The notes: generated by a model not told the origin, from the letters alone. Positions 17,991 through 27,109 are shown, numbered from the stretch's first letter. The stretch is DNA of 64,000 nucleotides from WTJY01 sp045105475 (GCA_045105475.1 JBGCDP010000222.1:1-64000); one strand, 5' to 3'. Numbers and translations are program-made.

Positions 17991-18034
17991 TAGAAAGCAA
18001 AACGGATTGGCATGCCAATCCGTTTTGCTTTCTA
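17991..18034 (-). terminator. 44-bp perfect palindrome downstream of galK
   Basis: The two 22-base halves (17991-18012 and 18013-18034) are exact reverse complements, with the core GGATTGGCATGCCAATCC. As RNA it would form a long hairpin about 30 bases past the galK stop. It is the best candidate for the galTK operon terminator, although the T content lies inside the arms rather than after them. Confidence 0.65.
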
Positions 18035-18062
18035 TAAACTGTTGTTTTGAACTTGTTCTTAT

Positions 18063-19205
18063 TTATTTTTCAACAATGGCTGCACCGGCCGTTGCTTTAC
18101 AGATATAGATGTCTGGTTGTAAATCAGTGACTGCAAAATAGTCCCTAGCGATTTCAAGGGCAAAAACTTCAGCACGATCTTCACGAACGAGGGCCACAAC
18201 ACAGCCGCCAAACCCACCGCCAGTCATACGTGCACCGTAACATCCGGTTGATTCTTGAGCCAAGGCCGCCATCAAATCAAGATCACGATTGGTTACTTCA
18301 AAGTTGTCGCGCAGGCTGTCGTGACTGGCGTTCATAAATAATCCCATCAAATGCGCATCACCAGCCCGCATCGCTTTAACTGCTTGCAAAACTCGGTCGT
18401 TTTCGCTGATAACGTGCGTTGCCCGACGCAGTGGGATACGGCCTAAGCCTTCTGCCCCTTTTTGCAGTCCGACATTGGTTAAATCACGCAGATGGCTAAC
18501 ACCATAGTGGCGAGCCGCTTCTTCACACTCTTTACGGCGGTCGTTGTAGCCTGAGCCGGTATGGGTATGTCGAGACATCGTATCGAGAATGACAATCGCT
18601 GTTTTTTCTGGCAATGGCACCAATTGAGTTGATAGATCGCGGCAGTCGATCATTAGGGCGTGGTCGGCCGCACCGCTGGCTGAAATCATCTGATCCATGA
18701 TGCCGGTGTTGGCACCCACCCAATCGTTTTCAGCTCGCTGACCAACTTTAGCCATCCTAGGTGCGTCCCACTCTGTATTTGACAAGGCCATGAATGCCAT
18801 AGCGGTTGCCATCTCAAGGGCGGCCGAAGACGAAAGCCCCGCCCCGACCGGAACATTGCTCGTCACAATCCCTTCCCACCCAGAGAGATCAAAGCCATCT
18901 TCAAGCAAAGCCCAAGTAACCCCTTTTAAATATTCTCCCCAACCTTCACCCGGTTCGCCTAAATTAGCGATTTCAAACTCGGCAGGGTCATCCATTTCGA
19001 GTGATTTGACATGCACAAGGCCATCTTCACGCGGCCGAATGGCTAGCCAAACCGCTCGGTTAATCGCCATCGGCATCACAAAGCCATCGTTATAGTCAGT
19101 ATGTTCACCAATTAAGTTGACTCGGCCAGGGGCACGGATAACAAAGGCGGGTGCTTCGCCATATTTTTCTTGAAATTTTTGTTTGATCAGATCTTTAAGA
19201 TTCAT
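18063..19205 (-). CDS. galK: Galactokinase
   Basis: 380 residues of the GHMP kinase family. The galactokinase signature is APGRVNLIGEHTDYNDGFVMP (about 24-44; GRVNLIGEHTDYNDG is diagnostic). The ATP-binding motif is VPVGAGLSSSAALE (about 115-128), followed by TGIMDQMISA and the third motif MTGGGFGGCVVAL near the end. It phosphorylates alpha-D-galactose at C1 in the Leloir pathway. It is second in the operon, 79 bases after galT. The intercistronic stretch holds a hairpin, AGTTGATTTCC...GGAATCAACT (about 19239-19262), which may affect relative expression. Confidence 0.97.
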   Translation of the reverse strand: MNLKDLIKQKFQEKYGEAPAFVIRAPGRVNLIGEHTDYNDGFVMPMAINRAVWLAIRPREDGLVHVKSLEMDDPAEFEIANLGEPGEGWGEYLKGVTWALLEDGFDLSGWEGIVTSNVPVGAGLSSSAALEMATAMAFMALSNTEWDAPRMAKVGQRAENDWVGANTGIMDQMISASGAADHALMIDCRDLSTQLVPLPEKTAIVILDTMSRHTHTGSGYNDRRKECEEAARHYGVSHLRDLTNVGLQKGAEGLGRIPLRRATHVISENDRVLQAVKAMRAGDAHLMGLFMNASHDSLRDNFEVTNRDLDLMAALAQESTGCYGARMTGGGFGGCVVALVREDRAEVFALEIARDYFAVTDLQPDIYICKATAGAAIVEK

Positions 19206-19284
19206 GAGTTGGTCGCGATTAGTGGGTGGATTGACTTAGTTGATTTCCACTAGGAATCAACTTTCTTTGACGGTCAGTATACCG

Positions 19285-20340
19285 TTATAAGTTGTTTGTT
19301 AAGTAGTGGATGTTTGGAAGTTCACGCAGACGTTTCGCTGCCTGTTCGGCCGTTAAGTCACGCTGAGCTTCACCCAGCATTTCAAAGCCGACAAGGAATT
19401 TTCGCACGGTTGCCGAACGAAGCAAAGGGGGATAGTAGTGAGCGTGCAGTTGCCAATGGCTCGTGTCAAGATTTAAGTAACGGCCGGTTGGGGCGTTGTG
19501 CCATCCCATCGAATACGGAAACGATGTTTCAAACAGATTGTCATATTTGACCAGAAGCTGTTTGGTGATGTCTGCAAGGCTATCTTTTTCGCCTTCGGTC
19601 AGGTCGGTCATCCGCTGCACAGGCCGCTTGGGCAACACAAGCGTTTCGAACGGCCATAGGGCCCAATACGGCACGACAACGACCCAATGCTTATTTTCCA
19701 CAACGATACGCTCTTGCTTTTCAAGTTCAAGATTAACGTAATCGACGAGCATCGGCCGACCATGCGTTTCAAAATATTCTTGCTGGGTCCGGTTCTCTGT
19801 ATGCGCTTCTTCTGGCAGTGTGGTCATCGCCCAGACTTGCCCGTGCGGATGCGGGTTAGATGATCCCATCATTGCGCCCCGATTTTCAAACAGCTGCACC
19901 CACGTATGCTCTGTACCTAAATCAACGAGCTGGTCGTGCCATAAGTCAACAACGGTACGCAGTTCAGCCTGAGACATTTCGGCCGGAGTCAAATCATGTC
20001 GGGGTGAAAAGCAGATAACGCGGCTGGTACCCTGTACGCCAGACGACATCAGCAGCGGATGCTCTGGTTCAGGTGTATCGGGGGAGTCAGTGAGCAGCGC
20101 AGCAAAATCGTTGGTAAACACAAACGTAGAATCGTAATCTGGATTTTGCACACCACCAGAGCGGCTATTGCCAGGACACAAATAACATTTGGGGTCGTAC
20201 TCAGGCAGGTTAAGTGCGGCCGGTTTTTCAACCTGCCCCTGCCACGGCCGTTTGGTTCGATGGGGTGAAACCAAAACCCAAGAGCCTTTCAAGGGGTTAA
20301 ATCGTCTGTGTGGATGTTCTGTGGGATCAAATAATGTCAT
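19285..20340 (-). CDS. galT: Galactose-1-phosphate uridylyltransferase
   Basis: 351 residues from the ATG at 20338-20340, with GAGG just upstream; a GTG at 20352 overlaps that site. Typical GalT features are HRRFNPLKGSWVLVSPHRTKRPW near the start (shown whole it is the substrate-binding start; key piece NPLKGSWVLVSPHR), Cys pair YLCPGN, and the active-site ENRGAMMGSSNPHPHGQVW with the HPHPHGQ-like NPHPHGQ. It exchanges UMP between UDP-glucose and galactose-1-phosphate. A promoter and a LacI-type operator lie immediately upstream. Confidence 0.97.
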   Translation of the reverse strand: MTLFDPTEHPHRRFNPLKGSWVLVSPHRTKRPWQGQVEKPAALNLPEYDPKCYLCPGNSRSGGVQNPDYDSTFVFTNDFAALLTDSPDTPEPEHPLLMSSGVQGTSRVICFSPRHDLTPAEMSQAELRTVVDLWHDQLVDLGTEHTWVQLFENRGAMMGSSNPHPHGQVWAMTTLPEEAHTENRTQQEYFETHGRPMLVDYVNLELEKQERIVVENKHWVVVVPYWALWPFETLVLPKRPVQRMTDLTEGEKDSLADITKQLLVKYDNLFETSFPYSMGWHNAPTGRYLNLDTSHWQLHAHYYPPLLRSATVRKFLVGFEMLGEAQRDLTAEQAAKRLRELPNIHYLTNNL

Positions 20341-20373
20341 GTTTTTCCTCACTCAAAGCGTTCAGTCCTTGAG

Positions 20374-20393
20374 TTCCGTTACCGGTAACGGAA
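20374..20393 (-). promoter_or_regulatory. LacI/GalR-type operator upstream of galT
   Basis: TTCCGTTACCGGTAACGGAA is a perfect 20-bp palindrome centred on CG, the form recognised by LacI-family repressors (compare the GntR operator type with GTTACC...GTAAC). It lies directly after the -10 box, over the expected transcription start, 34 bases before the galT start codon. A repressor here would block the operon; no LacI-family gene is in the window. Confidence 0.75.
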
Positions 20394-20421
20394 ATGTATT
20401 TGATTTGACAGCTTTCGTCAA
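20393..20421 (-). promoter_or_regulatory. Sigma70-type promoter of galTK
   Basis: On the minus strand TTGACG (20416-20421) is followed after exactly 17 bases by TACATT (20393-20398). The -35 box also falls inside an inverted repeat ATTTGAC-7nt-GTCAAAT (20403-20423), which could be a second regulator site. The operator palindrome starts where the -10 box ends. Confidence 0.7.
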
Positions 20422-20505
20422 ATAAGGCGAGCAAATGACCAACCATCAATCTCTAGCCCCATTTTAGTTTCACTTAGGTTTCTTTATTAGGTTGGAAATT
20501 TCGAA

Positions 20506-21249
20506 TTAGTGCATCGGGTAATATCCAAACCCCGTCCATTCTTCATACCATTTAAGTATTTCAAGTACGGTATTCGGTGATCTACCAAAATCAAGGAGGT
20601 ATGTTTCTAAGTCAGATTTTGAAGTTGATAGTATGATGGTTTCAACCTGCATTTGATCATGGATATACGCGATCGATTCTCCAGTTGGGCTAAAATGTAT
20701 CTTATAATTGCTGCGGCCAAAACGTGGGCCACAGCCACTTGCGACAATTCTTGCTGAAGTTTGCGGATACATAATAAATACCTGGTAGCAGGGTCGTGGT
20801 CCATGCGTTTCGTTATCGACGCTTATGTAGCCTGTTGATTCAAATAGCCCTAATGCATCTTCAAGCAAGAGCTTGTGGTGAATATTTAAATTAATAACTT
20901 CTACAACATTATTAACCATAGTAATCGCAACTCGGTTACTGGAAATATGTTCAATAGCGTAAATAACGCTTTCTTGCTTGGGATCTACAGGGTTTTTAGT
21001 TTGGGAACTAATTGACACATCATGGAGTTCAAGAGTGTCAATATAAAAGATACTTGAGTCATTTAAGATTTTTTCTAGCTCCTCCTTATTTGTTTCGTTT
21101 GGTGTAATTCCTTGCCAACAAGGGAAGTTACATGGAGTATCTCCCAAATAGCCTCTACCAAGAAATTCTTCTGAAAAAGTACTGCAACCTATCAGGAGTA
21201 ATAGAACCCCTATGAACATTGCCGTCGTAATTAATCTTCTTATGGACAT
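20506..21249 (-). CDS. Hypothetical lipoprotein
   Basis: 247 residues. The signal peptide ends in a lipobox (LLLIGCSTF), followed by CNFPCWQGITPNETNKEELE, a segment seen in many small lipoproteins of this group (Cys-x3-CW.GI.PG.T); the rest is not recognised. GAGGG precedes the ATG. The gene is more AT-rich than its neighbours and contains no CGGCCG hexamer, which suggests a different or more recent origin. Confidence 0.7.
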   Translation of the reverse strand: MSIRRLITTAMFIGVLLLLIGCSTFSEEFLGRGYLGDTPCNFPCWQGITPNETNKEELEKILNDSSIFYIDTLELHDVSISSQTKNPVDPKQESVIYAIEHISSNRVAITMVNNVVEVINLNIHHKLLLEDALGLFESTGYISVDNETHGPRPCYQVFIMYPQTSARIVASGCGPRFGRSNYKIHFSPTGESIAYIHDQMQVETIILSTSKSDLETYLLDFGRSPNTVLEILKWYEEWTGFGYYPMH

Positions 21250-21322
21250 TTTTCCCTCAAGAAAACAAACTTGATATCTGAGCTTTCAAGTTGAAACATG
21301 AAAAACCTTAGGTCATTATAAA

Positions 21323-22330
21323 CTATTCATACATCAACAATACGGTGGGCAAGGGTGAGAATGGCAATACTTGAATCTGCTGGTTAGGATGATTCAAAAT
21401 TAATCCGGTTGAGGGGCCCCCATCAAGATTAACCGCAATTTGTAGGTCTAAATCAGATTGAGCCAACCAGCTGCTCATTTCGCTCAGGGTAAACCAGCTT
21501 CGGCGGGTTACAAGGATAAGCACCCGGCCGCTTTTGTCTTTGCCGATCACCGTCCGCTGGGCCTGATCACCGTTGTCGCTAGATGCAGGGAATGCGGCTG
21601 TGCCGCCACTGTGCACCAAAATCGGAAATGCTTGAAAGGCTCCCCACAAATTTTCGGCCGTGGAGTATGGTGTTTGCCTTAGCCAGCGCACGTCTAAATT
21701 CGGGGCAGGGGCATCGCCGTTTATCGTCACCATCCCAGCAAAAGGACCATAGCTTGAGCCAGAAGAATCGCCTTGGGCAATCGTTAGGCCGGTAGCGGCA
21801 TATTCGGCCGTGAAATAACCTGCATTCAGCACCAAAAGTGCCCCGCTATCGCGCTGCCACGCATCGATTGTTTTTGGATTACCGGGGGTGTATCCCACGT
21901 CAAATCGAAATTGCGCCGGATCAAGCCGAATGATTGTCAAACGCTCACGAACAACGCCTGTTTCTGGATCAAGAAGTGGTAAGTCGCGTGTTTCTAAGCC
22001 TGCTTGCACTGTGATCCAACCTGTATCGGAAGGGCCAGCGTTTATCTCAGTCGGTTCTGGCTCAGGTTGCGTTGTTGGCAGATCAGTAGGCTCCACTATG
22101 ATTGGCGTCTCAGCTGGAATTTGTGTTGGAAATTCGGTCGGAGCATCCGTCGGCCGAAGTGTGGGTGTTGCCAAAAAGGAGGCCTCTGTTTGTGGTTCAT
22201 CACCGGCACCTGTGATTAAGTCTCTCACCGACAGGCCAAACATTAATAGTGCGATCACTATCCCGCCTATCAATGAAAGGCCGATAAGATTTGAGAGGCA
22301 ACTGCCTCTTGGCGTTTTTCGATTTGACAT
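21323..22330 (-). CDS. Phosphodiester glycosidase (NAGPA-domain) membrane protein
   Basis: 335 residues: an N-terminal helix (about 14-32), a Pro/Thr stalk (about 50-95) and a NAGPA domain (about 100-335). Seen are LVLNAGYFTAEYAATGLTI, PFAGMVTINGD, RTVIGKDKSGRVLILV and the final NLDGGPSTGLIL, the family's key motif. The fold removes GlcNAc from phosphodiesters in mammals, and in bacteria acts on exopolysaccharide or wall-associated glycans. Here it is likely exposed on the cell surface. Divergent from the LonB gene, 68 bases away. Confidence 0.88.
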   Translation of the reverse strand: MSNRKTPRGSCLSNLIGLSLIGGIVIALLMFGLSVRDLITGAGDEPQTEASFLATPTLRPTDAPTEFPTQIPAETPIIVEPTDLPTTQPEPEPTEINAGPSDTGWITVQAGLETRDLPLLDPETGVVRERLTIIRLDPAQFRFDVGYTPGNPKTIDAWQRDSGALLVLNAGYFTAEYAATGLTIAQGDSSGSSYGPFAGMVTINGDAPAPNLDVRWLRQTPYSTAENLWGAFQAFPILVHSGGTAAFPASSDNGDQAQRTVIGKDKSGRVLILVTRRSWFTLSEMSSWLAQSDLDLQIAVNLDGGPSTGLILNHPNQQIQVLPFSPLPTVLLMYE

Positions 22331-22398
22331 TGTTTCGCTAGTATACTTTCAATGTAGTTGAACGACTCGAAAAAATCATCATATTGTGAGGCACGACG

Positions 22399-24732
22399 AT
22401 GGCAAAACTAAAAACAACCCAGCTCCGGCGCAAATTTGACTCTCCAAAGCTAAAGTTTAAATCGACTAAAGATATTGAACCGTGTACAACAATTATCGGG
22501 CAACCCCGTGGGGTTATGGCGATTGAATTTGGGATTGAAATGCAAAGTCCCGGCTACAACATTTATGTTTTAGGGGAGTCTGGCACAGGTCGCACAACAA
22601 CCATCAAAAAGTTTATCGAAGGGCGGGTTGAAAACCAGCCGGTGCCAAACGACTGGATCTATGTTAACAATTTCCAATCGCCCCACTCGCCACTAGCACT
22701 AGAGCTTCCGGCCGGAGAAGGGTGCCGTTTACGCGATAGTTTAGAGGAGTGCATCAGCCGCTTGCGCCAAGAGCTGTCACGAGCATTTGATAACCAGCAA
22801 TTCCGGGATGAAGCCTTGGCGATGCGCCAACAGCTTGAAGCTGAACGCCAACAACTAATGAATGTTTTCCAGCGACAGGCAAACTCACAAGGTGCGGCTC
22901 TCATCCAGACCCCGGAAGGATTCCGCATATTGCCAACAAAAGAGGGCGAACCGCTCGATGCAGAAAAGTTTAATGCGCTGCCCGATGAAGAAAAAGAGTC
23001 CTGGCGTATCTTACAAAATAAGCTTGAAAAAGAATTAGCGGCCGTAATGTACCAAGCTCGAGCGATTGAAAACTCAGCCCAAGATCGAATGGAACAGCTG
23101 GTTCAACGGGTTGGTGCATCTGTCGTCGATGTCGCGATAACTGAAGTCGCTGGTCAATTTGAAAAACAAACTGTCTTAAAAGATTATTTCCAGCAGCTGC
23201 GTGAAGATATTTTAAAAAATATAAATCTATTCCGCCAAGCAGCAACCCCAGAGGGGGCAGCGCAGATGCCGCCTGCATGGTTTAGGCGCTATCAAGTTAA
23301 TGTGGTTATTGATCACAAATTGAGCAAAAAAGCACCGGTTATTGTTGAGTATGATCCAACATTGCCACGCTTGCTCGGCCGGGTGGAGCATGAAGGTCGG
23401 TCGGGGGGCGCTGTGGTCACAGACTTTACGCTCATACGAGCAGGCGCACTGCATGCGGCAAATGGTGGCTATTTGGTCTTGCGGGCACGAGATCTGTTTG
23501 CGGCCCCACTGGCGTATGAAGCGCTAAAACGAGCCTTACTCGGCAACGCTGTCCGGCCGGACGACCCGGCGATTCGTGGTGGTGCCGCGACCCGTACGCT
23601 TGATCCGCAATCTATCCCGCTCGATATCAAGGTGATTTTGATTGGCCCACCAGCGCTTTATTATCAGCTGGCAGGGTTAGATGAAGACTTTGACGCGATA
23701 TTTAAAGTCATGGCTGATTTTGATCAAACAATCGAACGCAACGAAGAAAACGAGATGGAATATGCGACGTTTATTTCAGCCCGTGTCGATGAGAAAAAAC
23801 TCAAGCCGTTTGACCGCAGCGCCATCGGTAAAATAATTGAATACGGCTCACGCTTGGCCAGCGACCAAAAAAGGTTAAGCACGCGTTTCGGCGATATTTC
23901 CGATTTGTTGAGCGAGGCAGACCATTGGGCAGAGAAAGCTGGGAAGAAAAAGGTGGTCGCCGCAGATGTAACCAAAGCGGTTGAAACCCGTATCTACATG
24001 CGAAATCGCATCGAAAATCGAATGCGTGAAGGGGTGCTCGATAAAAAACAACTACTCACCACAACTGGCGCAAAAGTTGGTCAGATTAACGGCTTGGCCG
24101 TATCACAGGTTGGTGATTACGCATTCGGCCATCCATCGAGATTGACGGTAAGAACCTATGTAGGCAAGAAAGGGGTGGTCGCTATTGATCGTGAAGTGAA
24201 TATGGCAGGAGCCATCCACAATAAAGGGGTGATGATATTGACAGGATATCTAGGCGGCCAATATGCGGCCGATCATCCACTTTCACTGTCAGCACAGATT
24301 ACGTTTGAGCAAAATTATGGTGGTGTTGACGGCGATAGTGCTTCGTCGACTGAACTGTACGCACTGTTGTCGAGCCTAACCAACATTCCGGTTAATCAGA
24401 GCATCGCAGTAACCGGGTCGGTCAATCAATATGGGGAAGTTCAAGCGATTGGAGGCGCCACGCACAAAGTTGAAGGATGGTACGAGGTTTGTCTCGATCA
24501 GGGGTTAACGGGCGAGCAAGGGGCGATGATCCCGGCATCAAATGTCGCTGACCTGATGCTACGCGATGAGGTAGTCGCAGCGGTGGAAGAAGGAAAATTC
24601 CACTTATGGGCGGTTGAAACGATTGATGAAGGCATCGAGATCATGCTGGGTGAAGAAGCGGCCGTGGTCCATGAAAAGGCTCAGACAAAGCTAACAGAGT
24701 TGGCAAAAAAGATGGCTGAATACGACGGATAA
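22399..24732 (+). CDS. LonB-type ATP-dependent protease (COG1067)
   Basis: 777 residues. The AAA part has a Walker A motif GESGTGRTTTIK (about 51-62) and a helical insertion rich in Gln/Arg/Glu (about 110-190), likely coiled-coil. The C-terminal Lon protease domain (about 555-760) carries the Ser-Lys dyad: GGVDGDSASST (Ser) and ATHKVEGWYEVC (Lys), plus GGQYAADHPLSLSAQ. It degrades misfolded or regulatory proteins in the cytoplasm. Unlike classical LonA there is no N-terminal LAN domain. The start ATG 22399 follows GTGAGG. It is monocistronic, with a 76-base spacer to a gene relic. Confidence 0.92.
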   Translation: MAKLKTTQLRRKFDSPKLKFKSTKDIEPCTTIIGQPRGVMAIEFGIEMQSPGYNIYVLGESGTGRTTTIKKFIEGRVENQPVPNDWIYVNNFQSPHSPLALELPAGEGCRLRDSLEECISRLRQELSRAFDNQQFRDEALAMRQQLEAERQQLMNVFQRQANSQGAALIQTPEGFRILPTKEGEPLDAEKFNALPDEEKESWRILQNKLEKELAAVMYQARAIENSAQDRMEQLVQRVGASVVDVAITEVAGQFEKQTVLKDYFQQLREDILKNINLFRQAATPEGAAQMPPAWFRRYQVNVVIDHKLSKKAPVIVEYDPTLPRLLGRVEHEGRSGGAVVTDFTLIRAGALHAANGGYLVLRARDLFAAPLAYEALKRALLGNAVRPDDPAIRGGAATRTLDPQSIPLDIKVILIGPPALYYQLAGLDEDFDAIFKVMADFDQTIERNEENEMEYATFISARVDEKKLKPFDRSAIGKIIEYGSRLASDQKRLSTRFGDISDLLSEADHWAEKAGKKKVVAADVTKAVETRIYMRNRIENRMREGVLDKKQLLTTTGAKVGQINGLAVSQVGDYAFGHPSRLTVRTYVGKKGVVAIDREVNMAGAIHNKGVMILTGYLGGQYAADHPLSLSAQITFEQNYGGVDGDSASSTELYALLSSLTNIPVNQSIAVTGSVNQYGEVQAIGGATHKVEGWYEVCLDQGLTGEQGAMIPASNVADLMLRDEVVAAVEEGKFHLWAVETIDEGIEIMLGEEAAVVHEKAQTKLTELAKKMAEYDG

Positions 24733-24808
24733 ATCGTCAAGATCATAAATCATTCAACTCATCTGATAACAAACATGTAGGCTCCGCTTTGTTTAACGGT
24801 CAGCCGGT

Positions 24809-24982
24809 TTAATTGAGGTAGCTAGCTCCGGTTAGTCCTTCTGACTGCTTCCACAATTCGGCCGCATCTGCCCCATTTTTCGCAGCTGCGGTCGATTGAA
24901 CTAAAACCGGATTGCCGCGCATTTCACCAAATCCACCAGGACCGAAATAGTCGTTGCCGTTGGTTTGAGTGTGACGAGTGAG
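24809..24982 (-). pseudogene. Relic of a short-chain dehydrogenase (C-terminal end only)
   Basis: A stretch of 57 codons ending in TAA (24809-24811) has no start codon and is preceded by TGA (24983-24985). Its text, NDYFGPGGFGEMRGNPV then DAAELWKQSEGLTGASYL, matches the far C-terminus of SDR oxidoreductases of the retinol/protochlorophyllide type, whose tails read 'yfGP.Gf.EmRG.P..v......d...a..LWe.SE.LTG..'. The Rossmann part is missing, so this is a truncated remnant. It still contains one CGGCCG. Confidence 0.65.
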
Positions 24983-25060
24983 TCAATCTTAATTATTAGA
25001 CGCTAACACAGCGGAAGAATGAATTTAGAGCTAAATAGGGGTGTGGTTATTCGACTCTCA

Positions 25061-27109
25061 CTACCTAACAACCAGCGGCAGATAAATAAGTACAGAACTC
25101 GATTCTGCCGTACCCGACGGAGTCAGCGTTGCAGATGGGATGGGGGTCGTAGTGCTCGTTGAAGCAGGGGGTGGAAGTGTGGGGGCATCGGGAGTTGCCG
25201 TCTGGGTTCCAGTTACGATCGGGGTCGCTGTAAGTGTGCCTGTGGCGGTTGAAGTTACAGTCGGCACAGAAGTCGCAGTCCCGGTCGGTATCGAAGTTTC
25301 TGTAGCGGCCGGTGTTGCAGTGGCACTGGCTATTGGGGTTGCTGTCTCAGTTGACACAACCGGGGTAGCTGTGGCGGCAGCTTGATTAATCACAATCTCG
25401 ATGTCGGCCGTGTCTAGCAGCCCTGATGCGCCAAAAATCGACCACGTCACGGTTCTGGGCGGCGCAGGGTCAGCCGAGGTGCTGGTTTGGAATGAGATCG
25501 TTTTGATCACGGCCGCATAATCGGCCGTTACATTTGAGCCGCTTAAAGTTAAAGTCCCGCTAGGCGCATCAAAGTTACTACTAATCGTTCCGGTAACGGC
25601 CGCATTTAAGCTATCGAACCCTTGATCATAGTTGGCCGAAATCTGCACAGTCACAGTTAATATTTCTTCGCTGCCAACCAGAGTAACTTGTTCATTTGTG
25701 AGGGTATCGGTTACGCCAATCGAATACGCAGTGGTTGTCATCGGCTCTCGATTCAGAATACGCATAAATGCATCCTTATCGTTGCTGTTGACACCATCCA
25801 TACTTGTATCAATTTGTTCAATCCCTTCCCATACAACAACAGGAATAGTCCCATCAATTGCTGAGACATAGGGCCATTCTTGTGCTCCGGCTTTAGATTG
25901 ATTGACAACGAACTCTTCCGATAAAGCCGTCCCTGTCTGGTCAAGCTGAACGGCCAAAATAGCCGCACTCCCTGACCCGGCCGGGCCCTCTTCTCCACCA
26001 AATGATTCCCAAGTGACAACAAATGAGCCGTCTTTAAGGCCGACAACATCTGGCCTATGTTGAAATCCACTTAGCTGAACTTTATTGACAATAAATTCAT
26101 CGATTAGAGGCTCTCCTAGCTGATTTAATAGTCGGCCAGCGATATCGCTTGAACTCGTTTGATAAACAACCACGCTATTACCGCTTAAGAATGGCGCAAT
26201 TTGAGCGCTTTCTTGATTAGGCACGGGTGATGCACTCACTTGCTTATTCGGGCCAACTTTGGCTCCACTCGCATCAAACAGTTGAGCAAAAACATGTGTG
26301 TCACCCGAATTGTTCCGGCCGGGCCAGCTAATGATGCTGCCACCGTTTCGGAGTGGTGCCACGTTGGGTTTGATAACAAACGTTACAGAGACTTCATTTG
26401 AACTCATGATGCTTGTAACAGGAGTTAAGGTGCTGTCATATAACCGACTGCCTACTTCATAATGTCCAAACTCAACCGATTGGCGATAAGTAAGCATAAA
26501 GTTGCCATTGGTTAGCTCAACCATTTCAGGCTCATTTGTACCCACAGTATCTGTAAGAATGGTTTGAGCTGGCCCTGTGGCTACTCCGGAGCTATTAAAC
26601 TTCCTAGCTGCAATTTGCTTGTCTCTAAACCACACCGCATAAAAGCCACCGTCGCTAGTCGGTGTCAGAGCTACGTCATTCGCATGCCCGATCGAATCGT
26701 AGTCGTATAGCTGAATATCACTTGTGATTGTGGTGCCGTCAGCATTATAAATTTTACCAAACAGGTCCCTTTCATCAGCCGGGACACTGCTGGGGAAAGC
26801 TTCTATTTCAATATCCCATCCAAGAAGGAGAGTTCCATTTGCAAGCCCAGCGACACGCACATCCTCCTGCTTCATTTCGTCATTTAATCCGGCCGGATAG
26901 ACCGATTCATCAGCCGCACTGCTTTCACTAATCGGCCCTAGTGTAGAAAGCTCCACATTGGTGAAAAATATAATCTGGTTAGTTGCTGCCGTCGGTCGAA
27001 ATTGAAGAACAATCGATAAAAACAGAATCGTGCTCAGCAAAAAAGAAATGGCTAATTTTCGGCCGCGGCCGTTTAGAAAAAACAAAGGTTTCACAGTTTT
27101 ATTACTCAT
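25061..27109 (-). CDS. Large secreted repeat protein with IYLPLVVR tail
   Basis: 682 residues. It has an N-terminal signal helix (about 15-35) and then six to seven degenerate repeats of about 50-60 residues (about 70-440) of the type 'DGSFVVTWES...VQLDQTGTALSEEFVVN', probably a beta-propeller. A cadherin-like segment follows (about 465-570: GTLTLSGSNVTADYAAVIKT). Next come a Thr/Pro/Ala-rich stalk (about 575-665) and the extreme C-terminus SSVLIYLPLVVR. The same kind of tail ends the metalloprotease at 45349-47175. The layout fits an exported, possibly surface-attached adhesin-like protein. Confidence 0.8.
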   Translation of the reverse strand: MSNKTVKPLFFLNGRGRKLAISFLLSTILFLSIVLQFRPTAATNQIIFFTNVELSTLGPISESSAADESVYPAGLNDEMKQEDVRVAGLANGTLLLGWDIEIEAFPSSVPADERDLFGKIYNADGTTITSDIQLYDYDSIGHANDVALTPTSDGGFYAVWFRDKQIAARKFNSSGVATGPAQTILTDTVGTNEPEMVELTNGNFMLTYRQSVEFGHYEVGSRLYDSTLTPVTSIMSSNEVSVTFVIKPNVAPLRNGGSIISWPGRNNSGDTHVFAQLFDASGAKVGPNKQVSASPVPNQESAQIAPFLSGNSVVVYQTSSSDIAGRLLNQLGEPLIDEFIVNKVQLSGFQHRPDVVGLKDGSFVVTWESFGGEEGPAGSGSAAILAVQLDQTGTALSEEFVVNQSKAGAQEWPYVSAIDGTIPVVVWEGIEQIDTSMDGVNSNDKDAFMRILNREPMTTTAYSIGVTDTLTNEQVTLVGSEEILTVTVQISANYDQGFDSLNAAVTGTISSNFDAPSGTLTLSGSNVTADYAAVIKTISFQTSTSADPAPPRTVTWSIFGASGLLDTADIEIVINQAAATATPVVSTETATPIASATATPAATETSIPTGTATSVPTVTSTATGTLTATPIVTGTQTATPDAPTLPPPASTSTTTPIPSATLTPSGTAESSSVLIYLPLVVR

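Noticed and set aside
25061..25100. The IYLPLVVR tail as a classical LPxTG sortase signal
   Set aside because: There is no Thr-Gly, no following hydrophobic helix and no basic end; the motif is at the extreme C-terminus.
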